From NCBI GenBank assembly GCA_037176705.1, contig CM073886.1, positions 6,572,001 through 6,636,000 on the forward strand: a DNA stretch of 64,000 nucleotides, in the 5' to 3' direction. The notes under the pieces were generated by a model that was given only the letters and a program-made list of their open reading frames with translations, was not told the origin of the DNA and searched no databases. This document shows, in pieces, positions 1 to 12,265 of the stretch. Each line of letters opens with the position of its first letter. Positions within the stretch are counted from its first letter, which is position 1. A program made the translations under genes and the position numbers. Source of the DNA: Molossus alvarezi (taxonomy: Eukaryota > Chordata > Mammalia > Chiroptera > Molossidae).

Positions 1-714
1 AAGGTGCAGAGCTCACTTGTCCATCAGGCTTCGCTCCTGAGGCTGACAGACAGCGGGCACTGAACGACCCCCGGACGCAGGGCGTGCGGCTGGGCGGGGG
101 CACTTCCCCACTCGCTGCTTGTTCCCCTGGTGATCAGAGTGTGGGGCTGCAGAGATCTTAGTCCCAGCGTTGGACTACGTCTGCACACTGGCCAACAAAT
201 AGCCAGGAGTCGTTGGGGACACAGAGCCTGGGTCGGCCTGCTTCTCTCTCTCCCTCCGTCCACTCACCGGGGAGCCCTATGGAAACTGCAGAGCAAGCCC
301 GCTCCCTGGGGATGGTTTGAATGGGCAGGTTTCTGGGCCAGTGAAGTCCCTAAATCACTTGTCAGGCCCATGACTTTGAACTGTCCCCTGGCACAGAAGC
401 CAACAGTTTGAATTGAACTGGTAGACAGGAGGTCATGTACTAGGGGAGGATGAAACTCTTAGGATATGTCTGGCAATACTGCAGAAGTCAAGGACTCCAC
501 CTGCGACGTGGAGTTCAACTCCTCCGTCCTATGGACGAGCAGGCGGAGGCCTGGAGATTGGTCTGCGTGACTTGCACAGGGTGCAGCAGAGCCAGGGCCA
601 GGCCACCGATGCGCCATTTAGTGAGTGTAGCGCTTTATTAGCTCACTGTTTACAGCAATAATAGTGAAATGGATCAGGCGTGTTCTCCTAAATTATTCAT
701 TTTACTGGAGAGCA

Positions 715-870
715 GAGCACTCGCTCCCTCTCACTAATCTCACTACAACCCCATGAAACAGTTGCTATTATTCACTCCTCTGTGCTCCTAAGGGAACAGG
801 CTCAGAGAGGCGAAGTAACCTGCCCAGGGTCACACAGCTAGTAAGTCTGAGGGCCAATTTAATTTAAACT
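715..870 (-). repeat. MIR fragment
   Basis: Reverse-oriented MIR core: 'aggctcagagaggcgaagtaacctg' followed by 'cacacagctagtaagt' is the complement of the MIR segment around 'ctagctgtgtgaccttgggcaagt..cctcagtttcc'. It is diverged, as expected for an element of ancestral mammal age. Confidence 0.7.
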
Positions 871-1496
871 GCTCTTTCCCTCCGAAGCCCTTACTGTTGG
901 CCTCTACAGTGTTTCTTCTCACATTTCCCAAAGCCAGCTGCGTAGACATGGGATTTGAACTCCCCTGAGCGATGGGCTCTGTTGAGTGCATATATTCGCA
1001 AAGTCAGCCCCGCCCAGGTTGGAATTCCTATCACAGTGCCCCAGAAAGCCACTGGCCAAATGGTGGGACAACAAGGAAGTAAGGGATTGTCCAGGGAGAT
1101 GGCCAAGTAGAATGTGACATGAGACCAGGATTCAGACATGGGCTCTGCTGTTCAGCCGCTGAGCGGAGACGGGCAGGTTCCCTGGCCCCTGCGAGCCTCC
1201 ACACACCCAGGCTCTCGCCCAGTCCCCTCGGTCTCCCCTGAGTCCCGTCTCCTAAGTCGTGGTAGAAATTAAGGCCAGTGGGTACCCATGGGCCGGTGGC
1301 TGCCAACTTCCTGCACCTGCACAATCATCTTGACCTCTGTGACCTCCCCCCCAGCATTCCCCTCATGTCAGACTTTCCCGCCCTCCTGCTCTGGGCCCGT
1401 CCTGTGCCGACAGCTTCTCTCTATAGCAACCAAAGCCCCTGTGGTTGCAAGTAGGAACCCGACTCAAACTGACATTTAAACAGCAACAACATTTTA

Positions 1497-1765
1497 TTTT
1501 ATTTTATTTTTTATTCTCACCTGAGGATATTTTTCCATTTGTCTTCAGATAGAATGGGAGAGAGGGAGAGAGAAGGGGAGGAGGAGGAGAAAGAAAGAGA
1601 GAGAAACATTGATGTGAGAGAGAGACATCGATTGGCCGCCTCCCACACAACCTGACCAGGGCTGGGGATGAACTGCAACTGAGGTGCGTGCCCTTGACCG
1701 GAATCAACCCTTGACTCATCAGTCCACGGGCCAACGCTCTACCACTGAGCCAAACCAGCCAGGGC
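1497..1765 (-). mobile_element. Ves-type SINE
   Basis: Reverse-oriented tRNA-derived bat SINE. The complement of 'accactgagccaaaccagccaggg' at its right end is the family head with the A box. The GA-rich middle, 'acattgatgtgagagagagacatcgattgg' core (in pieces) and 'cctcacctgaggatatttttccat' tail are all present. It sits between two copies of the shared target repeat. Confidence 0.9.
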
Positions 1766-1781
1766 AGCAACAATATATTTA

Positions 1782-2841
1782 TTATTATTTTTTTTATATT
1801 TATTGATTTTTAAAAATTAATTAATTTATTTTTGTTACAGATGTTTCTCCTTTCCCCCCCACTGATTCCCCCTCTGCCTCCCTCCCCGCCCTGTCCCCAG
1901 CTTTGTTGTCCATGTCCATTGTTCATGCATACATGCATATAAGTTCTGTGGTTTATCTCCCCCCCCCACCTCTTCTGGGGATTGTCAGTCTGTACCCCAC
2001 TTCCACATCTCTGGGACTACCCCATTGCTCAGACTGTTATGTTCATTATATTCCACAAATAAGTGAGATCATATGATACTTGTCTTTCTCTGTTTGGCTA
2101 GTTTCACTTAGGATGATACTTTCCAGGTCCCTCCATGTAGTCTCAAAGGATAAGAGATCTTTCTTTGTTACAGCTGCATAGTACTTCATTGTGTATATGT
2201 ACCACTGCTTTTTTATCCATTCGTCTACTGATGGACACTTGGGCTGTTTCCAGATCTTAGCTATGATAAATAGTGCTGCTATGAACATGGGGATACATAT
2301 ATTCTTTCTGATTGGCATTTCAGGCTTCTTAGGGTATATTCTTAGAAGTGGGATCAATTTTTAATTTTTGAGGTAGCACCATATTGTTTTCCATAGTGGC
2401 TGCACCAGTCTGCATTCCCACCAGTAGTGTACTAGAGTCCCCTTTTCTCCACACCCTCGCCAACACTTGTTGTTTGATGATTTGTTGATGGCGACCATTC
2501 TGACAGGTGTGAGGTGATACCTCATTGTTGTTTTAATTTGCATCTCTCTGATGACTAGTGATGTTGAGCATTTCTTCATATGTCTCTTAGCCATTTGTAT
2601 GTCCTGTTTGGAGAGGTGTCTATTTAATTCCTCTGCCCATTTTTTAATTGGGTTCTTTGTCTTCCTTTTGTTGAGTTGTATGAGCACTCTATATTGGAAA
2701 TTAACCCCTTATCTGATGTATCATTGGCAATTATGCTCTCCCATACAGTGGGTTGCCTTTCCATTTTGGTGGTTTCTTTTGCTGTGCAGAAGCTTTTGAA
2801 TTTGATGTAGTCCCTTGTGTTCATTTTCTCCTTTGTTTCTG
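1782..2841 (-). mobile_element. 5'-truncated LINE-1 (ORF2 C-terminus and 3'UTR)
   Basis: Reverse strand encodes the end of L1 ORF2: an open stretch from 2687 to 2361 contains [20 protein letters not shown] and the [17 protein letters not shown] zinc-knuckle region, and one from 2357 to 2046 runs to the ORF2 stop with the CPSVDEWIKK motif. A G-rich 3'UTR and A-rich tail (T-rich on + at 1782-1840) follow. A break near 2358 separates the two reading frames. The 3' end is the same type as the L1 at 41557-43789. Confidence 0.92.
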
Positions 2842-3347
2842 AGCAACAACATTTTAAAAGTATTCAGTTATGGCTGGATTCAGAGTCTCAATAATGTCAA
2901 AAGGAACCCTTTCTCTGTGTCACTTGGGCTGCCTTCCTGTGGGCTGCCTTATTCTCAGAAGGCTTTCCAGGGCACAGGGCTGCTCCAGGCCTACATCCCA
3001 GCAACTTCCGCCGAGAGCGTCCTTGTCCTAAGACCCCCAGCAGCCTGGCTCTCAGTCTCGCTGGAGGATCCTGGGCCGTCTGTGAAGCGCTCACTTTGCC
3101 AGGGGTGGACTGTGCTGCTCGCAGGCCTGGCCCCGGGCCTGTCTGCACCAGATGTGTCGAGAGCGGAGGAGCAAGTGCTCCAAGAAGAGGAAATGCAGGG
3201 CTGCTAGGAAAAGAGGGGTGCTTGCCGGGGAGGCCGAGCGGCCAGTGTCCGCCCGGACCGGCTGGCTCTTCCTCCTCAGCAGTACACATGCTACGTGCTG
3301 CTCATGTCCATGTCCCTCGACGTGGGGGCCCTCCTCCTCCCACTGGG

Positions 3348-3825
3348 CCTGCTGCCTGTCCTGCGTGCGCACTGAGACCTGCCAGGGACCGCTCCCTGCC
3401 CTGCGTGCGCACTGAGACCTGCCAGGGACCGCTCCCTGCCCTGCGTGCGCACTGAGACCTGCCAGGGACCGCTCCCTGCCCTGCGTGTGCACTGAGACCT
3501 GCCAGGGACCGCTCCCTGCCCTGCGTGAGCACTGAGACCTGCCAGGGACCGCTCCCTGCCCTGCGTGCGCACTGAGACCTGCCAGGGACCGCTGCCTGTC
3601 CTCCGTGCGCACTGAGACCTGCCAGGGACCGCTGCCTGTCCTGCGTGCGCACTGAGACCTGCCAGGGACCGCTGCCTGTCCTCCGTGCGCACTGAGACCT
3701 GCCAGGGACCGCTCCCTGCCCTGCGTGCGCACTGAGACCTGCCAGGGACCGCTGCCTGTCCTGCGTGCGCACTGAGACCTGCCAGGGACCGCTGCCTGTC
3801 CTGCGTGCGCACTGAGACCTGCCAG
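3348..3825. repeat. Minisatellite, 40-bp unit, about 11.6 copies
   Basis: From 3361 the unit 'ctgcgtgcgcactgagacct' plus 20 further bases repeats every 40 bp, with eleven full units and a 25-base remnant, preceded by a partial unit. Units end either in gctccctgcc (type A) or gctgcctgtc (type B), in the order A A A A A B B B A B B. Each unit carries several CpGs. It lies in the PRKCB intron. Confidence 0.97.
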
Positions 3826-4060
3826 TCCTCAGCCCCGCCCCGCAGTTTGGTGCCGCCTGGCCTCTCTCCCAGCGCTCTGCTGACCCGCCCCCGTCTCCAG
3901 ATGGCCTCTCACAGACGTGTCTTATCTTTCTTGATCTCACTCTTTTATTTTGTACTTTGATCTTCCTCCCTTAAAAATCACAAACTGAAAAATAAGATAT
4001 TCAAACAGCATCAAAGGCTGTGCAGCGAAATGAAGCACCTCCCCCACCGCCGGCCAAGCC

Positions 4061-4216
4061 GGGTTCCTTGGCTCGCTGTCCCACGCGGTCCACGGCGACC
4101 GGGTCCCTTGGCTCGCAGTCCCACGCGGTCCACGGCGACCGGGTCCCTTGGCTCGCTCTCCCACGCGGTCCATGGCGACCGGGTCCCTTGGTTCTCTCCC
4201 ACGCGGTCCACGGCGA
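4061..4216. repeat. Minisatellite, 40-bp unit, about 3.9 copies
   Basis: The unit 'gggtcccttggctcgctgtc' plus 'ccacgcggtccacggcgacc' repeats from 4061. The last copy is a few bases short. The sequence is unrelated to the array at 3348-3825, but the period is the same. Confidence 0.95.
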
Positions 4217-4384
4217 GCTGCGGCCACCGTGCAGGGTGACGTCAGCCTGCCACGTTCCACTCCACGCTGTGCTCTGCTCCTCCGTCCTGGAGGCTGTTTG
4301 TATTAGCACGTCGGAATCTTCATTCTTTTACTGTGTGAGTATATAGGATATAAATTCAGACTTTTTCCCTTTTTAAAAAAAATT

Positions 4385-4628
4385 TGTTGTTGTTAATCCT
4401 CACCTCAGGATACTTTTCCATTGATTTTAGATAGAAAGAAGAGAGAGAGAGAGAGAGACATGGACATGGACATGAGAGAGACACGTCGATTGGCTGCCTC
4501 CTGCACAACCCCAGTCAGGGCCCGGGATTGAACCTGCAACCCAGGTACTTGCCCTTGACCAGGAATCAAACCTATAACTCTTTGGTCCGCAGGTGCTTCC
4601 TCTAACTGCTAAGCAAACCAGCCAGGGC
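4385..4628 (-). mobile_element. Ves-type SINE
   Basis: Reverse copy with 'taatcctcacctcaggatac' tail, GA-rich middle, 'cgtcgattggctgcctcctg' core, and the head complement 'aagcaaaccagccaggg' at the right end. Confidence 0.9.
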
Positions 4629-4636
4629 AAAAACAT

Positions 4637-4811
4637 TTTCAGTCCTCACCTGGGCTGAGTTTATGGATTTGAGAGCGAACAGCCATCGCCGCCCCCCTGA
4701 GTGCTTGGAGGTCGAACCCACAACCTGGGTGTGTGCTCCGACCAGGGATAGAACCCACCGCCTCCTGGTGCATGGGACGTGCTCCAACCACTGAGCCACA
4801 CCGGCCGGGGC
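4637..4811 (-). mobile_element. Diverged Ves-type SINE fragment
   Basis: Abuts the previous SINE. It keeps 'cctcacctgggctgag' and the head complement 'accactgagccacaccggcc', but the GA tract is lost, so it is an older or truncated copy. Confidence 0.8.
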
Positions 4812-4959
4812 TGTTGTGTTTTCAGTGCCTGTAACTTGCAGTAATATCCTAGGGTAGGCTAGGGTGTGGCGGGCCCTGCAGGACCCTCTGTCGTCAGAGC
4901 ACGGGCACACCCATCACACTGGCTCTGGACAGGACTGGCCCAGCCAGCGCTCCGCAGCG

Positions 4960-5375
4960 GCCACCCGCCTCCTTGTCACACACCTTGTGTTCACAGCATT
5001 GAGTCATCCTCACCGCACACGACAAAGGAGGCCCGTTTGCCGTGCAGTGGGTGAGGCTTAGGGAACGCAGCGAGCCTAGCGGCAGGTTGTATAGCTGGCG
5101 ATTGATGGTGCCAAGGCTGGTACCCGGGCAACTGAACTTCAGGTCCATGCAGATGATTGGATCACATTTAGAAGGCAGGAGATGTGGTCTTTGGAATCAA
5201 ACAGCTGAGACTCTGAATCTTGGTTCTTTTCCTTTACCTGTCTGACCCTGACCAAATTGTTAACTTTTCAAATTATCTGTGTGGTGGAGGTGATTTTTGC
5301 TTTGCCTATCTCACAGGCCTGTGGGGATCAAAACTGTAAAACGTAGGTAAATACAAGGGTGAGCACTATTTGTGA
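4960..5375. repeat. Two MIR fragments, back to back
   Basis: 4960-5150 resembles MIR in reverse orientation (weak). 5180-5375 is a clearer forward MIR: 'tttggaatcaaacagctgag' through 'gaccctgaccaaattgttaac' to 'tctcacaggcctgtggggat'. Confidence 0.55.
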
Positions 5376-5834
5376 GCTAGTTTATTCGAAGCAACGTGGG
5401 TTTCAGATGAATGGTGAGGAAGAGATAAAAATACGATTCTTTGTTGATGTGAAAAATGGTCAGAATGTTTTGTCTGGGTGTTTAAAATCAGGGTGAACAA
5501 TCAAGTGTTCAAAGAGGGAAAACACCATCCATCTGCTCACCTGCCCATCGGACACAGATCACACGTCCCATCGTGAAGGGTTGGCTGTTGGCGTCACACG
5601 GGGCTGTTTTTTCTTGATGCTTTGAACAGTTTGATTGTTTTGGCAATAAATGTGGAAGACTGATTGAGGGTCTGGGTCAGTTGTCAGATCTGGGTAAGAT
5701 CTTAGATATGTCCCTCTCCAAAGCCGTTGCTCCTCCACAGCAGAGTCTTCCGAGGACTGTTGGGTGATGAAGTGGGGTAATGCTTGGAAGGTAGTTACAC
5801 AGTATCTGGCTAATAACCAGCGCTGATTGTCATC

Positions 5835-6130
5835 CATGCAACAACACTGAGCGCCTACTGTGTGCCAAAGCCTGTCCCAGGGCCGGGTCGGCCAACGGGC
5901 TTCAGTCTGCGGAGCTTATAGCTAGAGGGACTATAGATAACAAACTGTAAGCAAAGAGAGAACGTGTGCTTAAAGATTGGCATGTTTGCGTATTTTATTT
6001 CGTGTGAAAGAAATGGACAGGGTGTTTGGATGGAGAGTAACAGGAGGGGAGAAGGGGGGTCTACCCCACTGGAGGTGGCTGGGACAGCCTCTCTGAGGAG
6101 GTGGCATTCAAGCTGAGAGCTGGAGGAAAT
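5835..6130 (+). repeat. Ancient interspersed repeat fragment
   Basis: 'ctgagcgcctactgtgtgcc' followed by a decayed 'gagctta..ctagaggg' pattern is the common mammalian 'gagcacctactatgtgccaggc' consensus. I cannot fix the family name from memory. Confidence 0.5.
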
Positions 6131-6659
6131 CAAACACTGCGTGTTGTTTTTAAGCGAAAAGTTACAAAAGTAATCAAAACCTGCTATCAAGCACAAAGGA
6201 CCCCTTCTTACAAGAGATCAAGTACCCCGATTGTAAGGGACCTGTATCACCCGCAGACTAGGGGCCTTCATCTTTCCTTTGCCAAGACCGGACCATGCTG
6301 GACACGGACTCCGCTGGGCAGAAAGCCCTGGGTCCAGGGCCGGCTTTGGGAAGGGTCAGAGGTGAGCGTGGCTCTGCGCTCCGCCGGCCCCTCCTCGCTG
6401 GCCGATTTCCCCTTCGCCTTCCTGCTGGGAGGCATTCAGAGGCCCTGGGTACCTTGGATGTGCACATCAGAGAAAGAGACTTGTCTTCTTACCCAGGCTC
6501 TGTGGCAGGTCACCTTTTCATGTGACCTTCCAGCTTCAGTTCCTGTTGATGGAGGCCGGGCAGGAAGCTCCCTGCGCTGTCGGCCTCCTGCTATCAAACC
6601 GGGCTGAGCAGCGAACAGCGTGGGGCCGGCCTTTGTCCTCTTCCTCCACCTGGGCCTGT

Positions 6660-6990
6660 GCTTGCCCCCTGTCACCTCCGTTTCTCCCCTGGCTCTCCTC
6701 TTCCTTCCTTCAACAAAGCCGTGCCCTTCCCTTTGGTCCCACTCGGCTCAGATGTCACCTCCTCCAGAGCGGCGCCCTGGCCCTCCTCAGGTTCCTTGCC
6801 TCTGTGCCCAGTGACAGCACTTGCCACGGTACCAGCAGCAGCCTCCTCTGCTGGCCAGTGAGCTCCATGACAAGGACAGGGACCCCGTACGCATCATTGC
6901 ACCTCTGGCTCTCAGCACACTGCGGGGCAGAAGATGCCCAGGACTCAGCATTAGCCTTCACCTTCATCCCCTCGGCTCCCAGCACACACT
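6660..6990 (+). repeat. L2 LINE fragment
   Basis: Contains the L2 3' region pattern: 'tcagatgtcacctcctccag' then 'gtgagctccatgacaaggac'. The open frame of 228 codons across this region (6522-7208) has no recognisable product and is not called. Confidence 0.65.
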
Positions 6991-8937
6991 GGGGCAGCCA
7001 CCTGGGAGAGCGTAGGGTGTTAGCTGAGATGGAGCCCATTAAACAGCATCAGCGGACCGTCACAATTTGGCTAAATATTCCATTCCCTTGGTTTCTATTT
7101 TCCCTTTCTTCCGCGGCAACAGCTCCTTCATTTAAAATAGCTCTTTTCTTATTACACTCCCCCAATTGTTATTTAAATTTTAAAAACACAATCAAGCATA
7201 AAAGATAAAGGATAAAATGAAACACTCCAGAAGTCTCCCAGTCTCCATGAGCACGACTGTGACACTCATCCAGACAGAAGCCACACATGTACGCACATGG
7301 CTTATAGAATGTGTACAGATTGCAAACACTGTTAGCAATTGTACATTTAATATTCTCCTGCATCTTTCACTGTTTAAAAGTGTTCTGCCTGGTAATACAT
7401 CAAAGAGACATATCATTATTTATTTAACTCTTTTCTCTGTCAGTTGAGAGTTGGTGTCTAAATTTTCCCCCTTCTAACAATTCTTTGGTGAACATCCTGT
7501 TTCTTGATGGGATAAACCCAGAAGTATAGAGAAGGGTCCGGGAAAAGCCTCCAGAGGAAGTGCCCTCTGTTGGAGGCCAAGAGGATATGGCGGAGACCAC
7601 AGGGGAGGGGCGGGGGGCGGGGGGGGGGGGGGGTGAGGGGCAGGGCTCCTGGCAGAGGAGCTGCCTGTGCAGAGGCTCGGAGGGGTGCGGGAGTGCTCCT
7701 GGGACTGGGAGTTCACCGCAGCCGAAGGAGGAATTGAGGGGCTACTTGCTGGGGGACCAAGGCCAAGTCCTGAGGACCCTGTCAGCGGCGCTAAGGAGTG
7801 TGGGCTGTGGCGGTGGGAGCCACGGAGCGGTGGCGTGTCTAGGCTGAAGCTTTGTGAGCTCCCGTGGCTGCGTGTGTGCACCAACCTCACATTTCACAAC
7901 CAGACTCAGGGCTGTTATTAACACAATGAAACAGAAATTAGAAAGAAGAAAATAGCTCACATGTAACAGCTCACAGACAAATGTTTCGAACTGTCTAGGT
8001 TCTTAAACTCAGGGGACAGTTGAACAAGACACAACCCTCACTTCCCTGTCTAGATGGCTGGAGATGCCATCTGATTTAAACAAGCTGGGTGCTTTAGCCC
8101 CATCCCCGTAGCAGGAGCCCAGTGGTGTGTCCGGATGACAAGCAGGCTGGGTTCTCTGTGAGTAGCTCAGTGAGGGTGGAGTACCCCCCAGGACAGCAGG
8201 GAGGCGGGTGTGGTCCACACTGTGTGTGCCTTAGACCCCAGCCACCCCGCTGCCCACGCCAGGGCGCAGCAGGCAGGAGCTGATGGGCGGGGCCCCGAGG
8301 GCTGACATCTCCGTCTGGGGAGCGCTCCTGGAGCTAATAGGCAGTGGCAGCTCCATTTGAAAACCACGGCAACGCTTAGCGAGGCTGTGACCTGCCAGCC
8401 CGTACGCTGCCTGCGGACACCAGGCTCCCCTGCCCGGTGCCCCTGCACCTCGTCCCTGCTGCCTCACTGAGGCCGTGGGGGTGCAGAGGAGGATGCCGAG
8501 CTGCCAGAGGCTGTTTCTGTTTCCCATCACAGCCTCTGGGGAGGCCCCCGCAAAGCAGCAGCCTTCTGCTACGAAGGGAAATGGATGGTTTTTAAAGAAA
8601 AATGGCCCCTGAAGACTCTGTCTCGGTTAACATGCGTCCTAGGCTGGCTGGTTTGGGTCCCCACACCCAGGCCAAAGACAAATACTCTTCTATAAGAAAT
8701 ACTCCTTATAACTGCCAGAGAGCCCTCACCCCGCATCCCTGCCATGGGCATCTCTGTCCCCTCCGCCCTCCCCTTCCCCCACTCTCCACCTTCTCTCCTG
8801 GGGGGATGGCAGCGTCTTCGCCTGCCTAGCACCCCCACTACCCATCTTGTTCCCATTCTCTGCAGTCCCCACGCAGCAGCCGAGGGACCCCCACTCTGTC
8901 TGTCCACATCTCCACTGGACTCTCAAACATCACCATA

Positions 8938-9196
8938 GCCCTGGCCAGTTTGCTCAGTGGTTAGAGCGTTGGCTCATGGACCAATGAGTCACGGGTTCGA
9001 TTCCGGCCAAGGGCATGTACCTCGGTTGTGATTCGTCCCCAGCCCTGGTTGGGGTCGTGTGGGAGGCAGCCACTTGATGTGTCCCTTTCACGTCAATGTT
9101 TTTCTCTCTCTTTCTCTCTTCCTCTCTCTCCCTCCTACTCTATCTGAACAAAAATGGAAAAAAAGTCATCAGGTGAAGATTAAAAAAAAAAAGAAG
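8938..9196 (+). mobile_element. Ves-type SINE with 8-bp target duplication
   Basis: Forward copy: A box in 'tttgctcagtggttagagcg', B box 'gggttcgattccgg', CT-rich middle, 'aaaatggaaaaaaagtcatc' tail. The flanking duplication tcaccata is at 8930-8937 and 9197-9204. Confidence 0.93.
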
Positions 9197-9659
9197 TCAC
9201 CATAAATGAAACTGATGCTCGATTTCCCCCACAAATATGCTCTACCCCCTTGTGCACCCCACTCACCAAGTAGTTCAGGCCAAAAGTCTTGGGGCCACTG
9301 ACTAGTCCTCTCCTCCTCTCATGCCCGCACCTGACCCATCAGCAACCCTCATGAACTCCAAGTGCAAACTGCACCCCCAAACCAAGTGCATCCTCCCACA
9401 CCACTCTCCTTTCCTCCAGCCGCCCTGCGCTCCTTCCGGCCTCGTGGCCACAGCCTCCCGGCTGCCCTCACGCTGCCCCGCACTGGCCTCGGCCTGTCCA
9501 CGCACAGCTCCCTCCGTCCTGCGGAACACGAGTCAGCGCGTGCCGCGCGGCGCTCAGGAAGCCCTCTGTCCTCGCGTGGCCAGCAAGGTCTCTGACCTGG
9601 CTCCTGGCTCCCGCTCTGACCCCTCTCTCCCTGGGCCACCGTTTTGGACTCATTGCTCT

Positions 9660-10030
9660 GTGGTGACTACACATGTGAACGGCTGTCTCAGGGCCTTTGC
9701 ACTTGCAGTTCTCTCTGCTTGGAATGCTTTTCCTCTAGACGTTCGGGTGGCCCTCCCTCGCTGTGCTGAGCGCCCGTGCACAGGCCCTGTCCTCAGAGCC
9801 GACCGTCTCGTCCAAAGTGCTATCTTCACTCTGTCTCTGACTGGCTCTATTTTTCTCACTAGCACTTACTTCTGCCCAGCATTAAAACCTGTATTCACAT
9901 TTACAGTTATATTTTTATTTATTTGTTTGTTGCCTTTTTCTCCTAATAGAGTGTGAGATCCATAAGACACGGATTTTGTATAACTTACGGTCAGCATACA
10001 GTAGGTACTCAATAAACATTTCTTGACTGA
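9660..10030 (+). repeat. L2 LINE 3' end
   Basis: 'cagggcctttgcacttgcag', 'tctgcttggaatgcttttcc' and the terminal 'gtaggtactcaataaacatt' are hallmark L2 3' segments in order. Confidence 0.85.
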
Positions 10031-10409
10031 GAAACTGAATAAAGGGTCTGGACAGTGGTCCTGAGCGCACTGCACTGACCCCAGGGTCCGTCTTCTGTGG
10101 ACGTTTTCCCCACCGGCCAGAGACCGTGTTAGACCCCGAGTCTCGATTGTATGGCTTCTCATTTTCTGAGGACTGAGGCCAAGATAGGGAAAAGCTGAAA
10201 CAGTTTAGCTTGGAATAACAAATATATTTCTCTAAGTCTGACACAGGCCTTTTAAAAAGGCAAGACTGTTCCTCAGTATCTACGACGTAACCGTCCTGAA
10301 AACCCCCCTGTGGGAAGCACATGCTGCCGAGGGAGCCGCGTAGGAACCAGGGAGGGAGAAGCTGTGGGGCTTCCTGTGGCAGGAGCTGAGCGCCTGCTGG
10401 GGACCAGCG

Positions 10410-10560
10410 CCTGGCCACACCCGTTAGCTCCCTGTGTCCTCCTCACACCCCTGTCAGAGGAGCGAGACTTGTCCTGGGTCACAAGAGACACTTCGAAGAG
10501 CGAGCCTGGTGGCGCCAGTGCTGGGATTTGAACCCCTGTCTGCACGGGCTTCCTGCTCCC
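10410..10560 (-). repeat. MIR fragment
   Basis: Reverse MIR pattern: 'cctgggtcacaagagacact' followed by 'gctgggatttgaacccctgt' at the expected spacing. Confidence 0.65.
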
Positions 10561-11204
10561 CACCTGGACGGAGCTGGCGGCGTCTGCGAGCCAGGTCCCC
10601 CGCGTGGCCGTACCGCTCCCCTGGTGGAGGCCTGGAAGGAGGCGCTGGATCTCCTGACCTTCTCCACTTACCGCCTTTCCCAGCAAGTGGGCACTTCTCC
10701 GCCTCCCAGTTGCCAAACGCAGCCGTTTGCAGGACTCCCCTGCCCGGCCCGCGGCGCGGCTAGTCTGATGTTCTCTCCCTGGTTCCGCTCTTACTGCTCT
10801 CGGTTTTAGGGGCCGCAGATTCTCCCTCCTGGGCGGTTGTGTGAATGAGGGGTAACGCAAGCCAAGCACCTCGCCGGGGTGGGTTGTCGGTCGCCTGGAC
10901 GCTGCTCAGTGGTTTTTATTCCTAGTATTATTATCTCTTTTGCACCCTCCATATTGTCTTTAAAATTTTTTTAATTTTTCAATTTCAAACTTCAAAATTT
11001 CTCCTGAGGCCCAGAATCTGTACTTCTAACTCTTTCGGGTCATCTCTTAGAATGCCACTGGTCTCTCAAAGTCATCACACCCAGAATGGAAATAGTCCTC
11101 TTTCTGAATTCTCCCAGTTTCTTGATCTCATTCAGACCAGAGACCTCATCATTCCCATCCGCGACTCCTCCTCCCAGCCCCGCCCCGCCTCTGACGTCAG
11201 GCAG

Positions 11205-11420
11205 ACCTGGCCCACACTGCTCTCTGCTCATTAGCCATGTGACCTCGAGCAGATGACACAACCTCTCTGGCCTCAGTTTCCTCACCTGTCCCCTAGGATG
11301 ACAATAAAACTCACTCCATAGGGTCATTGGGAAGATTCAGTACGATAATGCATGTGAAGAGAACTCTAGGGCCCTTGGCATATAGCAAATGCATAATAAA
11401 CATAGATGGTGGCTGTCATA
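11205..11420 (+). repeat. MIR element
   Basis: Forward MIR: 'tagccatgtgacctcgagca', 'cctcagtttcctcacctgtc', 'tagggtcattgggaagattc' and 'ggcatatagcaaatgcataa' occur in consensus order. Confidence 0.85.
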
Positions 11421-12265
11421 ATTATGGCGACTGTTATTAGGTTGTGGTCACCTCCTGCAGACCCTGTGTTTGAAACACTGGAAATGCAAATGGGCTTTGC
11501 TGCTGAAGAAAAAGAATGTCAGTGACTTGTCCCTTCTCAGTAGGTGGGAACCAGCATGTGTGTGCGTGTGCATTCGTGTACACACATGCACACACACGTG
11601 TTGTAACTCTGCCTCGGACCAGGGCCTTTTCATAAGAAGGACCACAGGGTGGGTGAGAAATGGCAGCGGTTTTCTCTCTGGAGCCTGATGGGCTCACCAG
11701 GCTCCGGTTTGTGTTTCATCTAATACCCTTCCTTCCCATCTGGGGAGAGAATGGATGCTAACCTCCTGACCCCTTATAGTAGAAACCAGTACTTACCCAG
11801 CTAACCAAGGCCCTGTGGGTGCCCAGGCATTGTAGGCACCAAACCCAGGTCTGGGGATCTTTCTCTGTTGACTGGAGCCAGTGGACAGCACTTTGGGGGA
11901 CCTGCTGCTAAAACAGATCTCCCAGGTGACGTATACGTGGGTCATCACTTTGCATCTTTTGCCACATGTAACATCTCTGGTGCCTTAATTCATCTCCTTC
12001 GACAGCCGAGCCTGGCTGACTGGGGGGGTAGAGGGAGGGCACATGATACATGCCACCAGCCCCACCATCTCATGCTTCTGCCACACAGCTCCTGACTGCC
12101 CAGAGGCCCGGGCAGCTCGCGAGCTACAGAAACCGAAGGCCGGGAGCCCGAGGGCATGTGCCAAAGGTCATGAGGGCTTTACATTTTACGTTGCTCTCAT
12201 TTCTGGTCATTGAAACCACCTCTCTGAGGCAGTGAAAGGGAAGGGATGGAGAGACCACGCCAGTT

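Larger units (their letters stand above)
1482..2856. repeat. Nested insertion flanked by a 15-bp direct repeat (three copies)
   Basis: The 15-mer agcaacaacatttta occurs exactly at 1482-1496 and 2842-2856, and a decayed copy starts at 1766. The outer pair reads as the target site duplication of the L1. The inner copy fits a later SINE insertion at the same AT-rich site, which duplicated the target again. Confidence 0.75.

Noticed and set aside
3348..3825. Possible CRISPR-like direct repeats
   Set aside because: The 40-bp units are contiguous without unique spacers, and the genome is mammalian.
3091..3940. Reverse-strand frames of about 170-213 codons with a 40-residue repeat
   Set aside because: Produced by the 40-bp minisatellite; all three frames are open and there is no splice or promoter context.
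6522..7208. Forward frame of 228 codons
   Set aside because: Overlaps an L2 fragment, low-complexity Ser/Pro/Leu composition, no recognisable domain.
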